Below the pieces are notes generated by a model. It was not told where the DNA came from, did no database searches, and saw only the letters and a list, made by a program, of their open reading frames with translations. DNA of 64,000 bases, taken from contig JAFXXD010000008.1 of NCBI GenBank assembly GCA_017542475.1, positions 1 to 64,000 on the forward strand, in the 5' to 3' direction. The first letter of the stretch is position 1. Every line of letters begins with the position of its first letter. Shown here piece by piece: positions 24,554 to 31,427 of the stretch. The translations under genes were made by a program, and so were the position numbers. The DNA is from Ruminococcus sp. Lineage in GTDB: Bacteria; Bacillota; Clostridia; Oscillospirales; Ruminococcaceae.

Positions 24554-25345
24554 TTACGCATTACGAATTGAAAACGCGTGGTCGAGCGGACCGCTCCCCT
24601 TTCCGAGGTCGAGCATAGCCGCAAGCGCACCCGAGATGTACTCCTTCGCCTGCGCTATCGCCTCTTCAAGCGGCAGCCCCTTGGCAAGTCCCGCCGCGAT
24701 AGCGCTCGAAAGCGTGCAGCCCGTGCCGTGGGTGTTCGGGTTGTCGATACGCCGCCCCTCGAACCAATTTGACGTGCCGTCGGGACAGCAGAGGAAATCG
24801 TTGGCGTCATTCGTCGCGTGACCGCCCTTGCAGAGCGTCGCACAGCCGAATTTATCGGTTATCGCCATAGCGGCGGCTTCCATATCGTCCGCGGAGGCTA
24901 TCCTCATGCCCGAAATGAGCTCCGCCTCGGGGATATTCGGCGTGATGACCTCAGCGAGCGGGAAGAGCAGCCTCTTCACCGCTTCATACGCGGAATCGGA
25001 GCTCAGCGCAGAGCCGCTCGTAGCAACGGCAACGGGGTCAACTACGACATTTTCGGCTTCCCAGTAGGCGAGCCTGTCCGCAATGACCTCGGCTATCTCC
25101 GCCGACGAGACCATACCTATCTTGACCGCGTCGGGGCGGATATCGCTGAATACCGCGTCTATCTGCGCCGCGAGGAAATCGGGCGGCGTGTCGAGGACTC
25201 CCGTCACGCCCGTGGTATTCTGCGCCGTCAGAGCCGTTATCGCGCTCATTGCAAAGACGCCGTTCATTGTCATAGTCTTGATGTCGGCTTGTATTCCTGC
25301 TCCGCCCGAGGAGTCGCTTCCCGCGATTGTAAGTGCCTTTTTCAT
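24554..25345 (-). CDS. thiD: Hydroxymethylpyrimidine (phosphate) kinase ThiD
   Basis: 263-residue ribokinase-fold kinase that phosphorylates HMP and HMP-P to HMP-PP. Motifs are TIAGSDSSGGAGIQADIKT at the N terminus, VVDPVAVATSG, TPNIPEAELISG and the catalytic NTHGTGCTLSSAIAAGLAKG. Its ATG overlaps the thiE stop by four bases, indicating translational coupling. The usual family length is 260-270. Confidence 0.96.
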   Translation of the reverse strand: MKKALTIAGSDSSGGAGIQADIKTMTMNGVFAMSAITALTAQNTTGVTGVLDTPPDFLAAQIDAVFSDIRPDAVKIGMVSSAEIAEVIADRLAYWEAENVVVDPVAVATSGSALSSDSAYEAVKRLLFPLAEVITPNIPEAELISGMRIASADDMEAAAMAITDKFGCATLCKGGHATNDANDFLCCPDGTSNWFEGRRIDNPNTHGTGCTLSSAIAAGLAKGLPLEEAIAQAKEYISGALAAMLDLGKGSGPLDHAFSIRNA

Positions 25346-25983
25346 AGCGCAGTCCCCTCCTCTGCCTTTTTTCGGAGCAGCTCTGCCGCCGACTTCACAT
25401 CGTCTGCGGCGAAAACCGCGGAAACTACGGCAATGCCGCGCTGTCCGCAGCCGCTTATCTCACCGACATTTTCCGCCGTGATACCGCCTATCGCGCATAT
25501 CGGGAGCTTCACGCTCTCGGCTATCTCACGCAGATTTTCGGGAGTAATGCGAATGGCATTCTTCTTGGTCGGCGACGGGAAAACAGCTCCCACGCCGAGG
25601 TAATCCGCGCCCGCTTTCTGAGCCGCACGCGCCTGTTCCACGGTCTTTGCGGTCGCGCCGATGATGAAGTCCTCGCCCGCGATGCGCCTTATTTCAGCGA
25701 CGGGAGCGTCCTCAATGCCGACGTGTACTCCGTCCGCACCGCTCAGCATAGCCGCGCGGTAGTCGTCATTGACTATCAGCGGTGCCCCATACCTGTGGCA
25801 TATCGGCACGAGGATTCGCGCTTTTTCGGCGAGCTCGTCCGTATCGAGCTCCTTATCACGTAGCTGTACGCACGTCACGCCGCCCTGTAGTGCGAGCTCA
25901 ACCTGCTCCGCAAGGTCGCGCCCGCGCAGGCAGGCATTATCTGTTATAGCGTAAAGGGTGAGCATTTCGGGTGAAAATCTCAT
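25342..25983 (-). CDS. thiE: Thiamine phosphate synthase ThiE
   Basis: 213-residue TIM-barrel enzyme joining HMP-PP and the thiazole phosphate. Motifs are LYAITD, VQLRDKE, PLIVNDDYRAAMLSGADGVHVG, IIGATAKT, DYLGVGAVFPSPTKK and PICAIGGITAENV, all typical of a functional ThiE. The residues contacting pyrophosphate (Arg, Lys in VQLRDKE; ND in VNDD) are present. GGAG lies ahead of the ATG. It overlaps thiD. Confidence 0.95.
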   Translation of the reverse strand: MRFSPEMLTLYAITDNACLRGRDLAEQVELALQGGVTCVQLRDKELDTDELAEKARILVPICHRYGAPLIVNDDYRAAMLSGADGVHVGIEDAPVAEIRRIAGEDFIIGATAKTVEQARAAQKAGADYLGVGAVFPSPTKKNAIRITPENLREIAESVKLPICAIGGITAENVGEISGCGQRGIAVVSAVFAADDVKSAAELLRKKAEEGTAL

Positions 25984-26008
25984 CTGCTCTCACTCTCCTC
26001 TCATTTTT

Positions 26009-26105
26009 CAGCTGTTAGCCTTTAGCCGTTAGCTTGCGGTGTCGCCTTACGCCGACTTATAAAAATGTGAGCGAAGCGAACTCCATAGCTAATGGCTAAT
26101 GGCTC
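26009..26105. repeat. Miniature palindromic element between tenI and thiE
   Basis: The ends AGCTGTTAGCCTTTAGCCGTTAGCT and AGCTAATGGCTAATGGCT are imperfect inverted copies made of repeated TTAGCC/GGCTAA words, with GTCGCCTTACGCCGAC between them. The design resembles the element at 1-113. Confidence 0.5.
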
Positions 26106-26109
26106 TCAA

Positions 26110-26700
26110 TTAATCTGCAAATTCGCGAAGATATCCGCTCGGCTCGGGACAGATCATCAGCCCGCTCATAACGCAGGCTCCCGCCGCTCCCGCGGCAAGC
26201 ACGGAGCCGTAGTTTTCGGCGCTGATCCCGCCTATTGCGTACACAGGTATGCTCACCGCGGAGCACACCTCCCGCAGGAAGTCAAGTCCGCGCGGAGGAA
26301 GTCCCCGCTTGCAGTCGGTGGCGAAAACGTGTCCCGCCGTGATGTACGCCGCGCCGAGCTCCTGCGCTTTCAGAGCGTCCGCGACTGAGTGACACGAGGC
26401 TCCGATAATGCGGAAGAAAGCCTTTTCCTCGGCGGTGAGCTCCGCCAGTATGTGTAGGGGAAGGTGTATCGCCTCCGCCCCGAGCTCCGCGGCGACATCC
26501 GTGAAGCTGTGAAGTACGCAGGGAACGCCGTGCTCCGCGCATATCTGCATTGCGCTTTCCGCGAGGGTGCGGTACTCCTGCGGAGTGATGTCCTTCTCGC
26601 GGAGTATCACCGCTTTCGGCTTCGCTTCGGCTATTTTTCGCAGCTGCGATGGGAAGTCCTCACACAGCCGCCTGTTCGTCACGCAGATAATGTTATACAT
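26110..26700 (-). CDS. tenI: TenI-like thiazole tautomerase / ThiE paralogue
   Basis: 196-residue TIM barrel related to ThiE but lacking its complete phosphate-binding set: the NDD motif is replaced by LHSFTD and GATAKT-like by GASCHS. GHVFATDCKRGLPPRGLDFLREV and VYAIGGISAENY match TenI, which aromatises the thiazole carboxylate phosphate. It overlaps the thiH 3' end by eight bases. ThiE is present separately, so a helper role is more likely than coupling activity. Confidence 0.85.
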   Translation of the reverse strand: MYNIICVTNRRLCEDFPSQLRKIAEAKPKAVILREKDITPQEYRTLAESAMQICAEHGVPCVLHSFTDVAAELGAEAIHLPLHILAELTAEEKAFFRIIGASCHSVADALKAQELGAAYITAGHVFATDCKRGLPPRGLDFLREVCSAVSIPVYAIGGISAENYGSVLAAGAAGACVMSGLMICPEPSGYLREFAD

Positions 26701-27943
26701 AGAGGTAATCGTTCAGCACGGGCTGCAAGCCCTCGCCCGACATATCGTCGTACATCTTCTTGAGGCTTCTGCCGTCGCTTATCTCGAACTGCTCGTCGCC
26801 CGCCTCGTCGTTTTCCTTGCCTGTGTACTTGCTCTCGTGGTCGCCGATCCCCGTGGAAACTCCCGCGGAAATTTTCGTCGCGGCTATCTTGACAATGCCG
26901 TTGCGGAAGCTCTCGCTCTCGCGCGAGGACACCGTGATACCGCAGAACGGCAGGAATATCCTGTACGCGCACAGCACCTGACAGAGCTGCTTTTCATGGA
27001 CGTCGAGCGGGTTTATCTTCTCGTTGTTGACTATCGGGCGCAGTCTCGGGCACGAGAGAGATATCTCCGCGTGCGGGTACTTGCGCTGTAAATAGTAGAC
27101 GTGGAGCGCACTCGCGAGGGCGTCCTTTCTGAAGTCGGACAGTCCCAGCAAAGCCGAGCACGCTATCCCTCTCATTCCCGCCATAAGTGCCCTCTCCTGC
27201 GCCTCGAAGCGGTACGGGAAAACGCGCTTGTGTCCGAGGAGGTGGAGCTGCTCGTAGCGGTCGCTGTCGTAGGTCTCCTGAAAGACGGTGACGTAATCGA
27301 CGCCGCACTCGTGGAGGTAGCGGTACTCGTCCGTATTCACGGGGTAAATCTCAATGCCGACAAGGCGGAAATACTTCCGCGCAAGCTTGCAAGCCTCGCC
27401 GATGTATTCAACAGGGCTCTGCGTGCGGCTCTCGCCCGTGAGTATCAGTATCTCCTCCATGCCGCTCTCCGAGATGACCTTCATCTCGTGCTCTATCTGC
27501 TCCATCGAGAGCTTCATGCGGCGTATGTCATTGTAGCAGTTGAAGCCGCAGTACACGCAGTAGTTCTCGCAGTAGTTGGCGATATACAGCGGCGTGAACA
27601 GGTAGACCGTGTTGCCGAAGTGCTTCTGCGTTTCAAGGCGTGCACGCTCTGCCATCTGCTCGAGGAAGGGCTCTGCCGCAGGTGACAGGAGAGCCTTGAA
27701 GTCCTCGACCGAGCACGTATCGCGCCTCAGTGCGCGGAGCACGTCCGCAGGCGTGTACCTGCCGTAGTCGTAGCTCTTCATCTCCGATATGACGCGCTCG
27801 CGTATGTCGGAGCTTATCTGCTCCATTCCCTCCATATACTGCATATGGTCGGTGCGCGAGGACGGGTCGTTCTCCAAGCGGTGCTTCTTTTCAAGTGCGG
27901 CTTCGGACAGCTTATCCGAATCCACAAAGTAGTTGTTGTCCAT
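26693..27943 (-). CDS. thiH: 2-iminoacetate synthase ThiH
   Basis: 416-residue radical SAM enzyme that cleaves tyrosine to dehydroglycine for the thiazole ring under anaerobic conditions. The SAM iron-sulfur motif CENYCVYCGF (CxxxCxxC) is at about residues 124-133; ILTGESR, PVNTDEYRYLHECG, TVFQETYD, GHKRVFPYRFEAQERALMAG and the C-terminal NDYLYV region match ThiH. The N-terminal ~50 residues extend beyond E. coli ThiH (~377). The ribosome binding site is weak (AGAAGG). It is separated from thiG by 286 bases of repeats but probably remains in the operon. Confidence 0.94.
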   Translation of the reverse strand: MDNNYFVDSDKLSEAALEKKHRLENDPSSRTDHMQYMEGMEQISSDIRERVISEMKSYDYGRYTPADVLRALRRDTCSVEDFKALLSPAAEPFLEQMAERARLETQKHFGNTVYLFTPLYIANYCENYCVYCGFNCYNDIRRMKLSMEQIEHEMKVISESGMEEILILTGESRTQSPVEYIGEACKLARKYFRLVGIEIYPVNTDEYRYLHECGVDYVTVFQETYDSDRYEQLHLLGHKRVFPYRFEAQERALMAGMRGIACSALLGLSDFRKDALASALHVYYLQRKYPHAEISLSCPRLRPIVNNEKINPLDVHEKQLCQVLCAYRIFLPFCGITVSSRESESFRNGIVKIAATKISAGVSTGIGDHESKYTGKENDEAGDEQFEISDGRSLKKMYDDMSGEGLQPVLNDYLYV

Positions 27944-27975
27944 TTTCTAACCTTCTTAGATGTGAATAATATCTT

Positions 27976-28229
27976 TGTAGGGGCGGCGTCTCGCCGCCCG
28001 CGCTTCCGTTGCTTTTTCGGGCGCACGGAATGCGCCACTACGGTTCGTTGACGTTGGATTTTTTGTAGGGACGACCATTGGTCGTCCGCAAACTTTAAAT
28101 CGGTTGATGTTTACGTAATTGCGGACGCGCAATGCGCGTCCCTACAGAATGCATCTGTTGATTTGTCGGTATATTGGCGTGCGGCGGAACGCCGCCCCTA
28201 CATCTGAGCTCTGAGTTCTTAGCTCTGCG
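27976..28229. repeat. TGTAGGG palindrome array between thiG and thiH
   Basis: Units: GTAGGGGCGGCGTCTCGCCGCC (27977-27998), CGCACGGAATGCGCCACTAC (28022-28041), GTAGGGACGACCATTGGTCGTCC (28066-28088), GCGGACGCGCAATGCGCGTCCCTACA (28121-28146) and GCGGCGGAACGCCGCCCCTACA (28181-28202). No ORF is supported. The array sits inside the thiamine operon. Confidence 0.7.
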
Positions 28230-29000
28230 TTAGTCGTGCAGGAATCCCGTCAGCGTGTCAGACGGCGAAGCTCCGCGGGTGAGGACGCGTCCGAGTCCCG
28301 CAAGATACGCCTTTCTGCCCGCCTCTATCGCCTGCTTGAAAGCCTCCGCCATTACGGGCAGGTCGCCTGCCGTGGCAAGCGCCGTATTCGACATAACTGC
28401 CGCGGCTCCCATCTCCATTGCCTCGCAAGCCTGCGAGGGTCTGCCTATGCCTGCGTCCACGATTATCGGCAGGTCTATCTCGTCAATGAGTATCTGTATG
28501 AAGTCGCGCGTGGCAAGTCCCTTGTTAGAGCCTATCGGCGACGCAAGAGGCATTACCGAAGCCGCTCCCGCATTCACGAGGTCGCGGGCGGCGTTGAGGT
28601 CGGGGTACATATAGGGCATTACCACGAAGCCCTCCTTCGCGAGTATCTCCGTAGCCTTAATGGTCTCCTGATTGTCGGGCAGCAGATACTTCGTGTCGCG
28701 CATTATCTCTATCTTCACGAAGTCGCCGCAGCCGAGCTCGCGGGCAAGACGTGCGATGCGCACTGCCTCCTCCGCATTTCTCGCGCCAGAGGTGTTCGGC
28801 AGAAGGGTCACGCCCTTGGGTATGTAGTCGAGGATATTCTCGCTCTCGGCTGTGTTCGCGCGGCGCACCGCGAGGGTTATCATCTCCGCGCCCGCGTAGT
28901 TGACCGCTGCCTCTATAAGGCTCAGCGAGTACTTGCCCGAGCCGAGTATGAAGCGGGAGCCGAATTCGCGCCCGCCTATTATGAGCTTGTCGTCTTTCAT
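28230..29000 (-). CDS. thiG: Thiazole synthase ThiG
   Basis: 256-residue TIM barrel that builds the thiazole ring from DXP, dehydroglycine and ThiS thiocarboxylate. Motifs: [17 protein letters not shown], the catalytic-lysine stretch [54 protein letters not shown] and the C-terminal SNTA. GGAG precedes the ATG, 12 bases after thiF. Confidence 0.96.
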   Translation of the reverse strand: MKDDKLIIGGREFGSRFILGSGKYSLSLIEAAVNYAGAEMITLAVRRANTAESENILDYIPKGVTLLPNTSGARNAEEAVRIARLARELGCGDFVKIEIMRDTKYLLPDNQETIKATEILAKEGFVVMPYMYPDLNAARDLVNAGAASVMPLASPIGSNKGLATRDFIQILIDEIDLPIIVDAGIGRPSQACEAMEMGAAAVMSNTALATAGDLPVMAEAFKQAIEAGRKAYLAGLGRVLTRGASPSDTLTGFLHD

Positions 29001-29012
29001 TGTAAAAACTCC

Positions 29013-29651
29013 TTAAACGTCGTATTCTTGGGCGATTATGCGTATCGCCATATGTGCCTCGTGTGCCGCGCAGACCGCCACTCTCGCCGAAATCAGTCCG
29101 AGACCGTCCGCAACGTCGCTCTCGCCGTCTCCGCAGACGTAGAAGCGCTTCGTCACACGCCGCGTGACTATCCCGTTCGCGGAGGCTGTCCCAGCCATGC
29201 CCGAGCCCGATATCAGGTACTTTTCGGGCAGTCTCTCCAGTACCGTATTCACCAGCATCGCCTTCTGGTCGGCTTTGTCAAATGCCTCGCATATGATGTC
29301 CTCGCCGTGCAGGAGCTCGGGGATATTCTCCTCAGTGAGCTTCACGCAGTCACGGCGGATATCGCAGTACGGCGCTATCCTCGACAGCGTATCGTACAGC
29401 GCGTCGGACTTGTACTGCCCGAGCTGCTCGGGGAAATACTGCTGGCGGTTCAGATTCGAGATGTCCACGCGGTCGAAGTCGAGGATATGCAGCCTGCCGA
29501 CTCCCGCACGCGCAAGGTGTATCGCGATGTTCGAGCCGAGCCCGCCCAGTCCGCACACGGCTACGCTCGCCGCCGCGAGCCTACGCTGGAGCTCCGCCCC
29601 GTGGCGCTCCTCAAGTGCGCGGTACATCTCCTCCCTTGTCGGTATCGCCAT
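29013..29651 (-). CDS. thiF: ThiF sulfur-carrier adenylyltransferase
   Basis: 212-residue ThiF/MoeB/E1-like enzyme that adenylates the ThiS C terminus. VCGLGGLGSNIAIHLARAGVGRLHILDFDRVDISNLNRQQYF shows the nucleotide-binding Rossmann loop and the conserved D and R. SGSGMAGTASAN follows. It starts one base after the thiS stop. It is shorter than MoeB, which is common for anaerobic ThiF. Confidence 0.93.
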   Translation of the reverse strand: MAIPTREEMYRALEERHGAELQRRLAAASVAVCGLGGLGSNIAIHLARAGVGRLHILDFDRVDISNLNRQQYFPEQLGQYKSDALYDTLSRIAPYCDIRRDCVKLTEENIPELLHGEDIICEAFDKADQKAMLVNTVLERLPEKYLISGSGMAGTASANGIVTRRVTKRFYVCGDGESDVADGLGLISARVAVCAAHEAHMAIRIIAQEYDV

Positions 29652-29652
29652 A

Positions 29653-29847
29653 TCAGCCGCCTCCCACGAAGCGGACTACCTCGAGGTGGTCGCCCTCGTA
29701 CAGCACTGTCGTCGCGTACTGAGCCTTAGGCACGATGGACTCGTTGAGCTCCACTGCCACCTTCTGCTCGCCGTAGCCGAGCTCCGCAAGAGCCTCCGAC
29801 ACGGTCTTTCCGCTGAGGTCGTACTCTTTTCCGTTAATTGTCAGCAT
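29653..29847 (-). CDS. thiS: Sulfur carrier protein ThiS
   Basis: 64-residue beta-grasp protein (MLTINGKEYDL..TVSEALAELG..VAVELNESIVPKAQY) ending in Gly-Gly-Gly, whose terminal glycine carries the thiocarboxylate. GGAGG precedes ATG at 29847. It is the first gene after the TPP riboswitch and terminator. Confidence 0.94.
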   Translation of the reverse strand: MLTINGKEYDLSGKTVSEALAELGYGEQKVAVELNESIVPKAQYATTVLYEGDHLEVVRFVGGG

Positions 29848-29861
29848 TTCTGTTCCTCCCA

Positions 29862-29893
29862 ACAAAAAAGCGGCGGCTGAATGAAGCCGTCGC
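29862..29893 (-). terminator. Riboswitch expression-platform terminator
   Basis: GCGACGGCT / AGCCGCCGC stem followed by six U in the minus-strand RNA, between the TPP aptamer and thiS. It suggests transcription termination when TPP is bound. Confidence 0.8.
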
Positions 29894-29907
29894 AAATCAA
29901 CATTGTT

Positions 29908-29994
29908 CAGCTCCCTACGTTGGCATTATCCAAATCAGGTAACGGGTCGAAGGTAGCACCTTCCTCTCAGCCTGTCTCACAAGCTCCCCTGCGT
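29908..29994 (-). promoter_or_regulatory. TPP (THI-box) riboswitch
   Basis: Minus-strand RNA shows the conserved aptamer elements in order: GGGGAGC near the 5' end, the pyrimidine sensor GCTGAGAGG, ACCTGATTTGGATAATGCC, then AACGTAGGGA. These match the THI box. It lies between the promoter at 30000-30028 and the thiS gene and would shut off the whole thi operon when thiamine pyrophosphate is plentiful. Confidence 0.96.
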
Positions 29995-29999
29995 TTTTT

Positions 30000-30028
30000 A
30001 TTATAGCACAGTCTGCTGAAAATTGCAA
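30000..30028 (-). promoter_or_regulatory. Promoter of the thi operon
   Basis: Minus-strand TTGCAA (30023-30028), 17 bases, TATAAT (30000-30005), just upstream of the TPP aptamer. Confidence 0.75.
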
Positions 30029-30141
30029 GCTTTTTTTGCCGCGCGGAGATAACTTCCGCTCCGAACAGACTACAGCGCGAAACCGAAAGTTTCGCGTGGG
30101 AGATATTCATAACGCCAGTTTATCGCCGCGATTGATAGCTG

Positions 30142-30170
30142 TGTAGGGGACGGCGTCCTCGACGTCCCAC
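30142..30170. repeat. Single TGTAGGG palindrome unit
   Basis: GTGTAGGGGACGGCGTCCTCGACGTCCC, same form as at 24502. Confidence 0.6.
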
Positions 30171-30174
30171 ACAA

Positions 30175-31071
30175 TTACAGCCGTGCCATCAGCTCGTCGA
30201 TAAGCGGCTTCTTCGCGAGCCAGTCCGAGAAGGCTGTCGCTCCGCCGCAGGCTGTACCCAGCTTCAAGGCGTAATCACTGCCCTCGGGCAGTCCCGCCAC
30301 AAAGCCCGCAAGCATCGAGTCGCCCGCGCCGACCGAGTTGACAAGCTCACCTGTGCAGGCTCCGCACCTGTGGAGCTCCCCGCTCTCGTCGAGCAGCAGT
30401 GCTCCCCTCTCAGCCATTGAAACAAGGACGTTCCGTGCGCCCATTTCCTGCAATTTCTTCGCATAGATGGCTATCTCGTCATCGCACTCGAACTCCACGC
30501 CGAACATATCCTCCAGCTCGAAATTGTTCGGCTTGATGAGGAAGGGACGGTATTTCAGCACGTTCAGCAGGAGCTCCCCTGTCGCGTCAACGACTGTGAT
30601 GATGTCCCTGCCCTCGAGCCTGCCGAGTATGCGCTCGTATATGTCAGACGGCAGACTGCTTGGTATGCTGCCCGCAAGTATCAGCGTGTCGCCGCCTTTG
30701 AGGCGGTCGAGCTTCGCGAAGAGCTCCGCTATCGCCTGCTCGTCTATCACGGGTCCCTGACCGTTGAGCTCGGTCTCGGCGTCCGTCTTTATCTTGACAT
30801 TTATGCGGGAATTGCCGCTCTTCAGGCGCACGAAGTCCGCCTCTATGCCCATCGAGCATACCCCGCGCTCGATAGCTATTCCCGTGAAGCCCGCCGTAAA
30901 GCCCAGGACTATCGACTGCACCCCGAGCTCCGCGAGCACCGCCGACACGTTTATCCCCTTGCCGCCGATGTATATCTCCTCGCGTGCCGAGCGGTTCACG
31001 CCGCCCGTTTTCAGCCCGTCTGTGTGGACTACATAATCTATCGCGGGATTGAATGTGACTGTATATACCAT
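30175..31071 (-). CDS. fruK: 1-phosphofructokinase / hexose kinase, PfkB family
   Basis: 298-residue PfkB-family kinase. MVYTVTFNPAIDYVV is the hallmark start of FruK/LacC-type kinases; GGKGINVS, VIDxxxI-type segments, GSIPSSLPSDIY, LIKPNNFELEDMFG and the catalytic VNSVGAGDSMLAGF with its Asp follow. Fructose 1-phosphate is the probable substrate, though tagatose 6-phosphate cannot be excluded. The start at 31071 fits the family and has GGAG ahead. No fructose PTS gene is adjacent. The leader holds three tandem hairpins. Confidence 0.85.
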   Translation of the reverse strand: MVYTVTFNPAIDYVVHTDGLKTGGVNRSAREEIYIGGKGINVSAVLAELGVQSIVLGFTAGFTGIAIERGVCSMGIEADFVRLKSGNSRINVKIKTDAETELNGQGPVIDEQAIAELFAKLDRLKGGDTLILAGSIPSSLPSDIYERILGRLEGRDIITVVDATGELLLNVLKYRPFLIKPNNFELEDMFGVEFECDDEIAIYAKKLQEMGARNVLVSMAERGALLLDESGELHRCGACTGELVNSVGAGDSMLAGFVAGLPEGSDYALKLGTACGGATAFSDWLAKKPLIDELMARL

Positions 31072-31130
31072 ATCATCGCTCCAAAATCTGTTATTAACCG
31101 TACTTGCGGCTCTATGATAATTAATGTAAT

Positions 31131-31209
31131 GCGCAAATTCCATATATTATCAAAGAATTTGCGCACCCCGAACGAAGTTCGGGGCAATAACCGCCTAACG
31201 GCGGTTATT
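31131..31209 (-). promoter_or_regulatory. Three tandem hairpins in the fruK leader
   Basis: AATAACCGCC/GGCGGTTATT (31186-31209), CCCCGAAC/GTTCGGGG (31166-31184) and GCGCAAATTC/GAATTTGCGC (31131-31164) are all perfect stems, almost touching each other, within the RNA made from the promoter at 31222-31250. None is followed by a U-run, so they are not plain terminators. Confidence 0.6.
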
Positions 31210-31221
31210 GAGTACACATTA

Positions 31222-31250
31222 ATTATATCCCGTATAAGCCGATGTGTCAA
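31222..31250 (-). promoter_or_regulatory. SigmaA promoter of fruK
   Basis: Minus-strand TTGACA (31245-31250), 17 bases, TATAAT (31222-31227). Gives a leader of about 145 bases. Confidence 0.85.
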
Positions 31251-31365
31251 GAAAAAGCTCCCTCCGAAAGATACGGAGAGAGCATTGCGGATAATTATAC
31301 ACCATTTCACTCGGAATTGAAACTCATTTTTTGTGTTTTCAGTGGATAAAATTCGGATTTTTCTA

Positions 31366-31394
31366 TTGATTTTTTTGCTCCCGTGTACTATAAT
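31366..31394 (+). promoter_or_regulatory. Promoter of the second AraC-type sensor
   Basis: TTGATT (31366-31371), 17 bases, TATAAT (31389-31394). Confidence 0.75.
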
Positions 31395-31427
31395 GAATGT
31401 AACCACTATATGACACGGGGTGACGCT

